Shown: piece after piece, positions 1 through 11,534 of the stretch
Layout: each line of letters begins with the position of its first letter
Position numbering within the stretch: position 1 is the first letter of the stretch
Made by a program: the position numbers and the translations under genes
Notes under the pieces: model-generated
Database searches by the model: none
Seen by the model: the letters and a program-made list of their open reading frames with translations, nothing else
Told to the model about the DNA's origin: nothing
Assembly (NCBI GenBank): GCA_013368375.1
Contig: JAACJP010000026.1
Coordinates: forward strand, 372,001-436,000
From: Tricholomella constricta
Taxonomy: Eukaryota > Basidiomycota > Agaricomycetes > Agaricales > Lyophyllaceae
Length of the DNA stretch: 64,000 bases
Direction of reading: 5' to 3'

Positions 1-219
1 GTCTGAATCACTTGTTCGAAGGTCGCCCGCAGCGCGCATCTTTGACTTCCTATTGTAAGATCCCTTTTTATGTAAGGATATAAATGATCTATCAGCGAGT
101 TCGTATGTGAGCAACCGTGTGGGACAGCGAGCCCGTGACGCTTCTGGATCTTCCCAGGTGAACAACCCCAGCTTAAGCACCGATGAAACGAACACATCTC
201 CGTCAATTTGGCCTGGCAG

Positions 220-225
220 TATAAA
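220..225 (+). promoter_or_regulatory. TATA box of the carboxylesterase gene
   Basis: TATAAA lies 38 bp upstream of the ATG at 264. The spacing suits a short-leader fungal promoter. The assignment rests only on motif and position. Confidence 0.4.
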
Positions 226-263
226 GTAGCTCGTTCTGTGATCCTGGAGCTCTCAGTTCGACG

Positions 264-2915
264 ATGATGCTCCCCGTCTTTGTCCTCCTAGGCATCTGGG
301 CCACCACCGTCGCAGCAGCTCCCCTCGCAGCACCGACCGTCCAGCTCGACAGCGCAACCGTAACCGGGACAAGCTCAGGCCGCGTCTCCAAGTTCCTCGG
401 TATCCCATTCGCCAAACCACCGTGAGTGCATTTCCCTTTCCCTCTCCCTCTCCCTCTCCGAAATCCAAGTCCAAGTCCAAGCTCGAGACTCACTTCACTG
501 AAGGACGGGCGACCTGCGATTCCGCCTGCCCCAAGCAAACGCCCCGTACAGCGGAAGCTTCTCCGCGACGTCCTATGGCCTCTCCTGCCCCCAACAGGCG
601 GTCAGCCTCCCTATCCTGAAAGGTCTAGCGGCAGAGGCGGTGGACTATATCGTCAACTCCATCTTCGCCCTCGTATTTCCGGACTCTGAGGACTGTATGC
701 GCATTTTTCTTTTCTTTTCCCTTTTTTTTTCTTTTTGCTCATTGGCAAATGTATGCGCAGGTTTGACGGTCAACGTCGTCAAGCCAGCCACTGCAACCCC
801 ATCATCCAAACTTCCAGTGATTGTGGTATGTACCCTTTTTTCCAACCTCGCTGGTTTGGACACTGAACACTGACTCCTTGTCAACGATCAACGATCATGT
901 AGTGGATATTTGGAGGTGAGCGATGAATACAGATACATTGATGCGTCGATTGACGCGTCTGTCTCCAAGGTGGTTTCGAGCTGGGAAGCACTTCGATGTA
1001 TGTAATTTAAATTCCACCCCTCAGGCTCTATCCCCCCCCCCCTGAGCCTGCATTGACATTGACCTGACCACAAGGTACGACGGAGGCATCATCGTGGACC
1101 GCTCCATCGCTCTCGGCACCCCTGCCATTTACGTCAGCATGAACTACAGGTATGTATACGACCCCAACGCAATGTTTCCGCTGTCTAGATCTTCCGAGTG
1201 AGTAATACTAAATAAACCCATGTGCAGGCTCACAGGTGCGAATGCTCCTGCTCCTCGGCATGCCACATCCCTGTAGCTCTAACGAGCACTTACACTGCCA
1301 GGGTTCGGTTTCCTCGGCGGCAAGGAGGTCAAGAGCGCTGGTGTCGGAAACCTTGGCTTGCAGGACCGTAAGCCCACGTTAACGACTAGTGGAGAATGAA
1401 CCCTAATCCATGTTCCCCTAGAACGCCAGGCCTTGCGATGGGTCCAAAAATACATCGGCGCATTCGGCGGCGACCCCTCCAAAGTCACCATGTAAGTACG
1501 CCATCATTTACCCCGGTCTAAAATCCCTCTAACCATAACAAAATTTCCCTCCTAACAGCTGGGGCGAATCCGCCGGGGCCATCTCCGCCGCACTACAGAT
1601 GGTAGCGAACAACGGGAACACGGAGGGGCTCTTCCGCGGCAGCTTCATGCAATCCGGGTCGCCCATCCCCGTCGCGGACATCACGCACGGGCAGAAATAC
1701 TACGACGCCATCGTTTCGCAGACGGGTTGCGCTGGCTCTTCGGACACCTTAGCGTGCCTCCGGACGGTGCCGTACAAGACGCTGAAGGCGGCGGTGGACC
1801 GGTCGCCTGGGATATTTGACTATCAGGTGCGGGTTGGCCAACTTGGAAATGTGGGGCGTGCGCGAGTGTTGTTGGCTGACGTTGACGTTGGTGGTTATGT
1901 AACTAGTCGTTGAACCTTGCGTGGCTCCCTCGTGCGGACGGAACGTTCTTGACGGATAACCCACAGAAATTGGTTCAAGAAGGCAAGGTTGCGAATATAC
2001 CCTTCATCACTGGTATATATATACCTACATCTGCTGCCTGTCTTATTCACCATATTACAACTTTTTTTTTTCGGCAGGTGACTGCGACGACGAGGGCACT
2101 CTCTTCTCTCTCTCCACTCTAAACGTCACGTACGTACCGTACCGTTCCTTTCCCAGCCGCCATGATCACATTCACATTATTCTAATCCCCCCCCCCCCAC
2201 TGGCAGCACCGACGCCAAATTCCGCACCTACCTAAAAAGCACCTTCCTCCCCACCGTCTCCGACGCCGACATCGACAAGCTCCTCAAACTCTACCCCAGC
2301 GACATCACCCAGGGCTCACCCTACGACACCGGGATCTTCAACGCGCTCACGCCACAGTTCAAGCGCATGGCCTCGTTCCTGGGCGACGGTGTCTTCCAGG
2401 CCCCGCGAAGGTTCTTCTTGGATCAGAGGTCGGGGAAACAGAACACGTGGGCTTTCGGTGCGTTTGTGTGATTTTTTTTTGGGGGGTTTGAGCGTGGTTT
2501 CGTGTGTATGTATCAGTGGGTTTTTGATTTTTTTGATTTTTGATTTATAGTGAGTAAGCGCCTTAAGGCCTTGCCTGTCCTCGGATCGGTGAGTGTCCTT
2601 TCCTTCACATCCATCTTCTGGTCTCCCGCTTCAGAACTGACCTCTTTCTTATATAAAAATCTGAAGGTCCACGCCTCCGACATCCTCAACGTATACGGCG
2701 GCGGGGGGATGGCAGACTACCTGATCCGTTTCGCCGCCACGCTCGACCCCAACAAGCCCAACTCCAGCCTCCAGTGGCCGAAATACACGACGGCGACGCG
2801 CAAGCTGCTGACGTTCTATGATGGGTTGATTTTTGATGAGAAGATTACGGAGGATACGTTTCGGAGGGATGCGATGGCGTTTTTGACGAATGTTACGCTT
2901 GCGCATCCTATCTGA
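264..2915 (+). CDS. Secreted type-B carboxylesterase/lipase (alpha/beta hydrolase)
   Basis: Fifteen exons join in frame: 264-421, 504-694, 761-825, 903-915, 970-997, 1075-1149, 1228-1235 (an 8-nt microexon), 1302-1367, 1422-1491, 1559-1826, 1907-2012, 2078-2129, 2207-2457, 2551-2588 and 2667-2915. They encode 545 aa, the usual size for the Candida rugosa lipase/type-B esterase family. The N terminus is a hydrophobic signal peptide ending near VAAAP. Family landmarks appear in order: FLGIPFAKPP, EDCLTVNV, the oxyanion-hole stretch IFGGGFELGS, the nucleophile elbow WGESAGA (catalytic Ser), DDEGTLFS (acidic residue) and VHASDI (catalytic His). The protein should hydrolyse acyl esters such as triglycerides, sterol esters or xenobiotic esters outside the cell. 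The exact substrate cannot be read from sequence. Intron 1 is filled by a CCCTCT-type microsatellite. No frame disruption was found. Confidence 0.9.
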
Positions 2916-3145
2916 TTTGATTATGAATTGAACTTATACCCCCCGGGCTGGGTGCGTAGTGATTGGGGGGCGGGGGGTTGTTGTAGTTGTACCTACCTAC
3001 TTGTGAAGACTTGGGTGAAGTAGTGAAATTGTATTGTTATTATGTTTGTTGTAGATGCCCGGTGATGTCACAGGCTCAACTAGGCCACTCTCTCAAGTGA
3101 ACCGTCTTAAGGTGATGCCAGCGCAAACGTTGCTTCGTTCATAAC

Positions 3146-4545
3146 ATGCCAGCCCCGCAACGCCGTTCAGCCCGCCTTCAAAAGAAGCGTACTTCCAACA
3201 TCTCCAAGGACCCAACTCCAAGCCCTACTACTCAACCACATCCTCCACAACTCAAGCCTAAACGAACAAAACCAAGAAAAGCCCCAGTCCAGTGGTTTCC
3301 AAAACTCTATCTTCGAATCGACCGCAAGTTCCTGGGTCTCCTCCCTACCGCAACGAGTCCGAACCAGCCCTACCCCGCGCCACTCGCATCTCCACCTCTG
3401 GCACCAGGCACCACACCCGGAACCCTGACCGTCCTGATCGCCGAACTCCCCAACCTCCGTCCCTTCGCAGGCGGTGACACCGTCGACTGGCTCATCAAAG
3501 TCGCGCAGCTCATATTCGAGCCCCTCGGCACGGGCTCCCTCTACACCTTCTCCAGCGGATCCCTCGCGTGGTGGATGGACCAGGAGATGGATTCAAGGTT
3601 GTATGAGTGGCGGACTGTGCTGGATGGGGAGGAGTTGAGGGGCACCATATATGAGTTTCGCCCGGACGATGAGGAGGCGCTGCTTACGCTCACGAGGATG
3701 AGCATCCGTCCCGTGCGGTCCGTGACGACTAAAACGTCCGTACCCCGCGCTGCGACGTTCCGCGAAGCATTGCTTCGCCGGGACCGGGGATGCGTCGTCA
3801 CAGGACATCCGATGGAGGACTTGTTGTATGCGACTCATTTGATTCCGAGGCGGCTTGGCGACCACGGTGTCCAATATGTCATGGACCACTTCGTTGGTTC
3901 TCCAGATAATGTTGTGGACAGCTACGATCCTTCCATTGGGGTTTCTCTCTTCATCCCGTTGGGCATACTGACGGATACTTACAAGATTGGATATTGGAAC
4001 ATTGGTCCCGTAAGTTCTCCTTCAGTATCTTTGATACCCTCTCCCACCTTGATCATATTTTTGCGTCCTGGGGGTTGTTGGGGCGGGGGCAGGACCAATA
4101 CGTCATCCACAACTTCGCCGACATGCCTCTGAATCTCAATGGTGGACAGCTACACCCAAATGAGCAAGCCTTGCCCTTACACGGCCACCAATTCACCCTC
4201 ACCACCCCCAACCCAACCACGCACCCCCTCCCCCCGGAGGGCGTGTTCAACTGGCACTACACCCAATGCGTCCTCCGTAAATTCTCCACCCCCGCCTACC
4301 AAGCCCTCGCCAACATCCACTATCTCTCCTTGCCGTTCCGTACACGAGAGGAGGAGGAGGAGGAGGGGGAAGTGGGGGAGAGCGACGTTGACTTTGACGA
4401 CGAGAGAAACATCGCGAACCCGCCTTATCCTTCCTACCCCTGGGACCTTGCCCGGTCCAGGGCGCGCCGGCATTTGGAGGAAGAAGAGCGCGAGCGCGCT
4501 ATTGCATCGTGGAACTCTGATGTCTCTGCCTCTCCCAGCAGCTAA
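3146..4545 (+). CDS. HNH-endonuclease-domain protein, basidiomycete type
   Basis: Two exons, 3146-4009 and 4093-4545, encode 438 aa. The intron is a clean GTAAGT...GGCAG. The N terminus is basic and Pro/Thr-rich. The centre holds the fungal HNH signature: RDRGCVVTG (first Cys) followed by YATHLIPRRL (the conserved His-hydrophobic-Pro). The usual downstream part, an Asn-Gly then a His before an FD pair, is poorly preserved here (IGVSLFIPLG, then YKIGYWNIG). Activity as a nuclease is therefore doubtful. The C terminus is acidic, with a Glu run and then an Arg-rich stretch. This family is greatly expanded in mushrooms and mostly uncharacterised. Family assignment is good; function is inference only. 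Confidence 0.75.
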
Positions 4546-4927
4546 AAAATGTCTGCACTGCAACTGTGAAGGCACTTGGAGACATTTATATTGGTTCATG
4601 TAACTTGTGAGCTCTCATTTCTCATCATTGGGTCAAATAGATGGGACATCGTTGATCTTCTCGAGGCAGCAGAGAGCCAATACTGTTTAGCATTAGGTCA
4701 AGTACTGTATGTAAATAACTTCTATTCATAGCGTACACTATGTATGTGTAATATGTACTCTCGCTTGCAACAAACGAGTCCATGCAGATGGGCGTACGGA
4801 GTCTGCACCCACATCACCCCGACTTGGACGAATTGAAGGTGTGTACATGATTAGTAGAAAGAGGTGGGACCGGAACTATCAGATTCCAAAGGTCTAAATA
4901 TAGACCCATAAAGCAGCTTCTATTCAT

Positions 4928-6323
4928 TCATTCAAAAGTGGAGTTCAAAAACTGCAACAAATCCTGTCGATTCGCCTCTCTCTCATCATCGCCCTTTTCC
5001 TTCTTAACCTTCAACTTGATCTACTCATGAACATCAGCATCTGCCACGCGAGGGGATGGGGTGGTGACTATCGATAATGACTGAACGTACCTTCTTCCCA
5101 GTGAGAACGCTCCTCCGTTCCTCCCTGTCCCTGTCCCTGTCCTTCCTGCGTTCCCTTTCCTTTTCCTTCTCCTTCTCCTTCCTCCTCTTACGCCTCTCCC
5201 GCGAGGACGACCGCTCCCGATCCCGATCCCTATCCCTGCCCTTATCCCGCGACTTTCCGTCCTTGCGCTTCGAACGCTTGCGCTCCCTGCTCCTCTCACG
5301 CGAACGCGAATGCGAACGAGAGCGAGAGCGTCGTCGTCGGGGGCGCCTTTCAGCTCGGTGTCGCTCATCGTCATCATCCTCATCCTCATCCCCTGACGAC
5401 GACGGCGGGGAGGCCGATCCGCGCGAGGGCTCGTCCGAACGGTATCGCGCCGCACGGTCTGACTCCTATATTGTATTGTATTATGGTGTGGTGTTTTGTT
5501 TCCCGATTTATTATTACATCTTCGGAGGTCAGCGTGGTTTCTTTCCAGTGGATGGGAAGGAGACGTACAATTGCAATCCCTCGGTCGCGGCTACGGCTAC
5601 GTGTCCGACTGCGGCTGCGGCTGCGTTTGCGTTTGCGCTTATGCTCACGCTCACGTTCGCGCTCGCTGCGGTGCCTACGTTCCGGTTCCGGATTCTAACA
5701 ATGTATAGATAGTGAGCTCGACAAACGCGGTGAACAGAACAGAAGAAATATATATCCGCCACCTTGTAGGGTTCGTCTACGTCACGGGTACGATGCCTAC
5801 GTTCTCTTCTTGAATCTCCACTCCCACTGCCGTCCTCGTGCGTTCCGGTTTCCCCACGATATCTCGACAAAGCATCCGGTGGTGCAGGCTTGGTCCTCCG
5901 TTCGTATTCGTACGCATCCCAGCCTCTATCTCTATCATAGCGACGCTCGCGCCCGAACTCATCCAGCCCCCCGTGCCTACCGGGTTTCGGAGACCTCGAC
6001 CGATGCTTTGACTCTGAAGCCGTACAAAGTCAATTCAAACGGCGAGCATTGTCAAATGTCAAATGTCAAAAAGTCCAGTCCCCAAGCCATCCAGGACGGG
6101 GTGACAACGGATACGGACGCAGGAATAATCGGGTCGGGGTGAGGGGACGATGACATTTCGGGAGGGGAAAAAAAGAATCGAGGATGAGTCTGGCGTCATT
6201 TCTTTCTGGAATGGCTCATCTCTCACCGGTGAGGGCGTATTCCTTCTCCCCCTTCCAACTTGCTCCATTGCCTGGTGGGCTTGTACTTGTATCTGCAGGT
6301 GCGTGGTACCGGTCTTTGGCCAT
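4928..6323 (-). CDS. RS/RD/RE-rich nuclear protein (SR-like, probable pre-mRNA processing factor)
   Basis: Five exons read on the minus strand: 6227-6323, 5763-6013, 5569-5694, 5091-5465 and 4928-5020. All junctions keep phase and give 313 aa. The protein starts MAKDRYHAPADTS. It continues with long alternating arginine stretches (RSRSP, RERERE, SRSRSRTRSRSRDR, a DEDEDDDDE patch, KEKEKEKERERR). It ends with a compact segment, KIKLKVKKEKGDD followed by NRQDLLQFLNSTFE. Alternating RS/RD/RE dipeptides are typical of nuclear-speckle and spliceosome-associated proteins. No RRM is visible. Because the DNA is arginine-codon-rich, both strands carry long spurious open frames. This model is preferred for its intron phases and non-repetitive termini. 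Family name not recognised. Confidence 0.75.
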
Positions 6324-6795
6324 GGCGCTCGGGCGGGGCAGGCGGGGCAGGTCGGTTGTCGGTTGGGAGTTTGAAGTGACGTGGAATTCTTTGTGACCTG
6401 TGACGATTCAGGTCACGCAGATCTTTGTCCGGCCCACGACTCGTTATGAGATGCTTGCGATTGGTAGGTAAATCAAAAGGATTTAATGCTGAGTATGTAG
6501 TATAACACTACGAGAGACGTGAATGCCGGGACCCCCAGAAATGCTACGGAAAATATGCAAAGATATGTCCATGGTTGCTTAAATGCGATTGAGAACTTCC
6601 AGCGTTCCAAGTGTGAGGTGAAATGTCGATACAAGTGAGGTCGTATGCTGTCTATGGAGTGGGTCGTGTAACTCATCAGGAAATGTAAGTCCTACATTGT
6701 GGTGTCGTTATCGAAAAAGCCGAGCTCGGGATGGATGCATCTGCCCTCAGATCAAAATCATCAAGGGGGAAAGAAAGTGAAATGAAAAGGGGTGC
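6324..6795. other. Intergenic region between the RS-rich gene and the phosphatase gene
   Basis: It holds the upstream region of the minus-strand RS-rich gene and sequence downstream of the minus-strand phosphatase gene. The phosphatase stop codon overlaps a good splice donor (GTGAGC on the minus strand), so a small extra 3' exon could lie within 6690-6760. No independent gene is seen. Confidence 0.4.
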
Positions 6796-7470
6796 TCACC
6801 AGGTACGCTTAACACCCTTAGGGTGGAAATTGAGGACATAGTTAAACTGCGAGCCTGTCTCAGGGCTATGCGGGTACCGCGTGCACTTCTCCACATTCCT
6901 CCACTCCCTCGCAATAATGCTCAACGCCTCCTCCCCATTCTCCGCATGCCCACTATCCACCAACCAGCACCCAATCACCATCCCCGTCCTTCCAATGCCT
7001 CCCCGGCAGTGCACAGCGCTGACCCGGCCGCGGGCCTCATTATCCCGGAGCACATCCAGCACGCCGTACATGTGGTCGAGCGACTCGGGCAGGGACCGAT
7101 CGCGGATGGGGAAGCGGTGGTATTCGATGGTGGACGTGTCGATCCCGAGGAGCGTGGCGCGCACGCAGAGGACGTTGGCGTAGGACATCAACTCACCGGC
7201 TTCTGTGAGGTCGATAAAGGTCCGCACGCCTGCACGCAGGAGGGCGTCGAGCTTGGGTTTGTGGGGGTTCTTGGGCGTCCATGGGTACTCGCAGGCGAGG
7301 AGAAGGGAAGTGGCCCAGTATGAGTTGGGGATGGGCCGGGCGTGGAGAGCGGTTAGGGGACGTGGTGAGAGAGCGTTGAGTCTGCGCTGGGTCGTCGCGA
7401 GCATATGATGGTCCTTTGTGGGTGTCGTTACAGTTGTCGGAGATTGGGGCGGTGGTCTGAAGCTTGCCAT
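6796..7470 (-). CDS. Dual-specificity/tyrosine-type protein phosphatase domain protein
   Basis: A single open frame of 224 aa starts at ATG 7470. The C-terminal half carries the Cys-based phosphatase P-loop HCRGGIGRTG (C-X5-R, followed by T/S). Upstream is the likely general-acid Asp in FPIRDRSLP. The protein should dephosphorylate phosphotyrosine, phosphothreonine or a related phospho-substrate through a cysteinyl-phosphate intermediate. The N-terminal 60 residues are Pro/Thr-rich and probably unstructured. The motif NSYWATSLLLACEYPW before the catalytic domain occurs in the small cytosolic DSP-like proteins of fungi and bacteria. The stop codon (TGA) sits on a good splice donor, so a short alternative last exon is possible. 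Substrate unknown. Confidence 0.8.
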   Translation of the reverse strand: MASFRPPPQSPTTVTTPTKDHHMLATTQRRLNALSPRPLTALHARPIPNSYWATSLLLACEYPWTPKNPHKPKLDALLRAGVRTFIDLTEAGELMSYANVLCVRATLLGIDTSTIEYHRFPIRDRSLPESLDHMYGVLDVLRDNEARGRVSAVHCRGGIGRTGMVIGCWLVDSGHAENGEEALSIIAREWRNVEKCTRYPHSPETGSQFNYVLNFHPKGVKRTW

Positions 7471-8988
7471 TGTGAAATGAAATGAAATAATATGATAGTT
7501 CGGGTATTGGGTAGATGGGGTAATGCAGGTATACTTGGATGTTCGCGAAACACTTTGTTTTTATAGTAGTGTTTCGGAGCTTTTTGATGAGAGACAACGG
7601 TTCGGAACAAAGAAAGGGTGGGCGTCAATTCACACCGTGTCCGTCACGAGGCACAAAAAAAAATACAATGGGCACTTTCTTCCCGATCTCCAGTACTTAT
7701 CCTCTACGTTGGAATTTATCATTCTGCCCGCTGATTTAGAGTAACAAGTTATGATGCTCCCCCGGTGCGAACTGAGAACTTGTCTGGGAAAACATGCGCA
7801 AGAATCTAATCTCATGGAACCTGGGGTCTCGGCACACCACCGCATGCGCGCTGGACCATGGCCCACACGCGGCCTCTCTGGTCCGCTCGGTGAGCCGCTA
7901 GTCAAAATGAGTTATTTTGAGACTGATTGTCTAGTGGCCCAGGCAAAAATCCGAACAAACTTTCACCTCGGTTCGTTCGGAGGCTGATTTAGGCATATAT
8001 CGCGTCGACGCGATGATTAGCTGAAGGACACAGCATAGCCAAAACACTTAACTCCGGTCACAGGAATGCATCCATGTTTCCTCAGGTTCCAGGTTCCATG
8101 TCACATCCTTGTATCTGTGAAGCCGCATCCTAGTCGTACCAATCATGCACCGCAAGCAAGCGCACGTACCTCTTTCTCGGAAGGATACTTCCTTCTTAGG
8201 TACAAGAACTCGTCGTACCATCGGCCCCGCGCTCCGCGTTCATACATCTGACGTCTGGTATGCAGCGACCTGTCTCGTTTTTCAGGGTACTGAATTGTCA
8301 AAGCGCAGGGTTGCCTTCAAGTATTATAATCACACGGACTCGACGAGGCAGAGGTCTCTCAACGTGATGCTTACAGGCGCCTGGAGCCCGATTCGGCCGA
8401 AAAAGAGCTTGAAAGGCCTTGTGATATACATTGCCGCACTTACGCCGCGTTGTGATGGTGACTTCAAGTTCAAGCCTTCAACATCAGGAAAACCCTCCAT
8501 GCACCAATTAACACAGTGGACAACAGTTTCTGAGTTTTTTGGTCAAAGAACGGGAATGTTGTAAATTATGATGAACTGATCAAATTGACACGAACTCACT
8601 CACTGAGCGAGATGAAAAGTCCACCTTGATTCCTCCGGAAAAAATTGCACAAAAGGGTGATATTTTAAGTAAATTGGGCCCATTCTCGTGTATAGTCTCA
8701 AGCCTGACAAGCATGCAACAGTAACATTTCCCTCACACTTTGGAGTGAAACAGTCATGACGCAAGATAATGGGTCACAAAATAAATTTGTAATGAGCAGT
8801 AATAAGGATTAGTTCGGTTAACATATTAAGGCTGTGGTAGCGTAGCGTCAAAGGGGTATCGGGGAGTAAACAAGTACAGTGAAGGGAGATAGTGATGGGT
8901 AGTGCTAGAATACGATGAGATATGTACTTGGTCAAAAGAGGGTCGGTGTTGTGGGGTATTCAGGTGGCATGATGTCACTGCTCGGCAC
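7471..8988. other. Intergenic region, no supported gene
   Basis: About 1.5 kb holding the phosphatase promoter and the 3' flank of the DUF6532 gene. A 139-codon plus-strand frame (8145-8564) has no recognisable motif and no supporting splice structure. A perfect 16-bp palindrome lies at 7999-8014 and an imperfect hairpin near 7908-7932. The left end of the Plavaka/DUF6532 element could lie here, but I could not define it. Confidence 0.4.
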
Positions 8989-11323
8989 TCACTCGTCCAT
9001 TCCGGCAAGATCTAGGATGGCCATCGAGTTATTGGCGATAGCCTTCGCGGAATGGCCTGCGTGAGATTGGCTGGAGGATATGTTAGACTACGAGCAAAGT
9101 GAACACAAAATATCATGTACGCAGCCTCTTGGTACAGGTCAGCCATCAGCCGGTGGTAAGCGCGACGCTTGTTGGTGCGAATGTTCTCGAGGAAGAGTTC
9201 GTGTCCACGGTAGACATCTTCGTATGCATCCGAGTTGAACTCGGACCTCTTGAGGTATCCAGTGCTCCAATCTTCAATAGCAGCATAGGTCTGAGCTTTG
9301 TAGTGAGTGTCGCTCTCGAAGGAATCAAAAAAAAGATGTACCGCTGTTGCGACCATGCAAAGCATTGGGGCAGGTACTTCGAGCTCCATGGATAGGGGTC
9401 CGTCGTCGATGGTTGAGCCGAAACGAGACACGTGTTTCGACGCCATGGATCCCCGTGCAGCTGAAAAATAACATTCGCGAATTGACGAGATGATAATCGG
9501 ATGGTGGAATGGCTTCGTTCGGAGGATGAGGCCAGCCTGAATCAAGATATTAGAAACAAATTGATGGTTGGTTGAAATAGAAACCACAACTTGCCTGAGT
9601 GCGAGGAAAAATGTAGTCGCCACTGGCGAGAAGTTTTTTCACAATGTCTCTACGTTCCTCCACACTGACTCCGCTTCCCAAACCGAATGACGTCTCGACC
9701 TTGGGTAATGTGATCTTCTTTGCGCTGCAACGTACATTGGACAAACGGGTGGAGAGCTACGAAAAGCATTAGAAATAAGCTCACTCGTGGACCTTAGAGC
9801 TTACCAAGCGAGCAATGTACTCGACCAAGACTGTATCAACTTTAAGGCGCTCGTATAGAGCATCGTACTCAAGCTCCTCGGCAATGTCCATCGAAAGACC
9901 TCGGAGATAGTCATCCAAGGAGGCAGGCGGTGGGTACGCATCGACAAAAAGGGCGTCACCGATTGCACGACGTATAGCTGCCTTGATCACAGTATATACG
10001 ATGGGTGGCTGAGCAGTGAGGGAGATGTTTCTTGATCCAGACTGAGGAGGTACGTAGTGTGCTTCCGCCGGCCATTGATCATTGTTGTTGTTAATGGAGG
10101 GAGTGTTGGAGGGGGCTGAGCGAGTCGTAGGGGTCCTGGAGAGTCCCGTAGCCTGAGCATCATTGTTGTTCCATCTGGGGACCTGGACAGTCCATCGTGT
10201 TGAGTGTCGAAGTATTATAGGATTACAGTCACGTACCTCAGCCTGTCGAGCGAGAGCACGCTTTGACCAATGCTATATATGAGTAGTCAGAACGATGCAT
10301 ACACCACGGAATAATAATATTACTTCTGCAATTTCCTTGTCATCTGGGGTACCTGGGTATTGGCCGCCAATGTCGAAGGGCTCATCAGCATCTAGTTCAT
10401 TGACCTCGAAGTCTTTCGTAACATCAGGGCCTCCAGCAGAAAGAGAGTCATCTACGTCAAGGTTATCCTCATTCTGGGCAGCCCAACGTGGGCGCTTAGA
10501 AGACATCAGCATATGTGGTAAAATATATATGGAAAGAATACCTCTCTTGCCAGCGTTGATACGAGAGACTTGGGATCAAGTCCTTCCAGCTCGTCATCAT
10601 CATCGTAAGGCTCCTCCTCGTCTGATTGCTGGTACATGTCAGAAAGGGTGTCGTCCTCATCGTCGTAAGCTTCTGGCTTGTTGATCTTGACTTTCAGGCT
10701 CGCACGGGCAGGGCGCGCCGGTACAGGCTCATCTTCGACAGCACCATCTTCCTCATCATCACTGTCTGATGCAATAACTGCGGGGGGCTTGCGTGTTGCT
10801 AGCATATACTGAGTAAACAACAGTTAAGGACTCGACGAACTCTCGTACCTTGAACTTGAGATGCTGTAGTGTTACGAGTTACAGGAGCTGCTATCAGAAT
10901 TCAGTGAGCTTATATCAATATGAACGATGGTGATTGTGTAACGCACCTTTAGCCTTCTTAGTAGGTGCAGGCTGGCTCGTAGTTGGAGACAAGGGGCGTT
11001 TGCGACTACCCATAGGCGCAGCATTACGCCAAACTGCAAGATAAAAATATCAGAATAATAATTTGTTTGCCATAGAGCTTGAAGTGTACCAGCATTATTC
11101 AAAGCCTTTTGCTTTGATGCACGCTCACCTAGATGACGGGTATAGGTGAGCATGAAAAATATTTGCAGAAAACTAGTAAGCTAATACCTTTGGAAACCGA
11201 AGGGTCTTCTTCAGCAACACTTTGTGCATTGCCGCGGCTGCGAGTTGTGGTCTCAGGCTGCTTTTTAGCAGCTGCTGTCTTGCGGGTAGGGCCAGGCCTG
11301 GCCTTAGTAGGAGCTTTTGCCAT
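8989..11323 (-). CDS. DUF6532-domain protein, divergent partner of the Plavaka transposase gene
   Basis: Eleven exons read on the minus strand: 11188-11323, 11090-11128, 10947-11033, 10849-10890, 10542-10798, 10324-10494, 10237-10272, 9805-10182, 9595-9756, 9121-9536 and 8989-9070. They sum to 601 aa with every phase consistent. The intron after exon 9 uses a GC donor (GCAAGT). The N-terminal third is Lys/Ala/Pro-rich, then strongly acidic (DSDDEED, DEEEPYDDDDE), and then has RPRWAAQNED and HWSKRALARQAEVPRW. The C-terminal third matches the basidiomycete DUF6532 pattern: a helical region from about residue 345, then VPAPMLCMVATAVH, IEDWSTGY, EDVYRGHELFLENI and LMADLYQEA. DUF6532 has no known function. 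The gene starts only 211 bp from the divergently transcribed transposase, so it may be an element-encoded accessory protein. That link is inference. Confidence 0.8.
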
Positions 11324-11534
11324 GATGAGCGAGTGGGCGACGTGTAAAAAAAAATAGAAAATAAGAACGAGTGTGAGGGTGAGCAAAAAAGGTGGGAAAA
11401 TTGGGGAGGAGAAACGTTAGCGTGGTGCGTAGAACCAGAAGATTTTATACCAACATACGTAGCGGGGTTTCATATATGATGGCGGAGTTGAGGAGTTGAT
11501 CCAAGATATCTTCAGGACCAGTCGAACCGCCAAA

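Noticed and set aside
5077..5712. Long plus-strand Ser/Leu/Arg-rich open frame and a minus-strand Arg/Gly-rich frame over the same DNA
   Set aside because: They are alternate readings of the RS-rich gene's repetitive codons. The spliced minus-strand model has consistent phases and ordinary termini.
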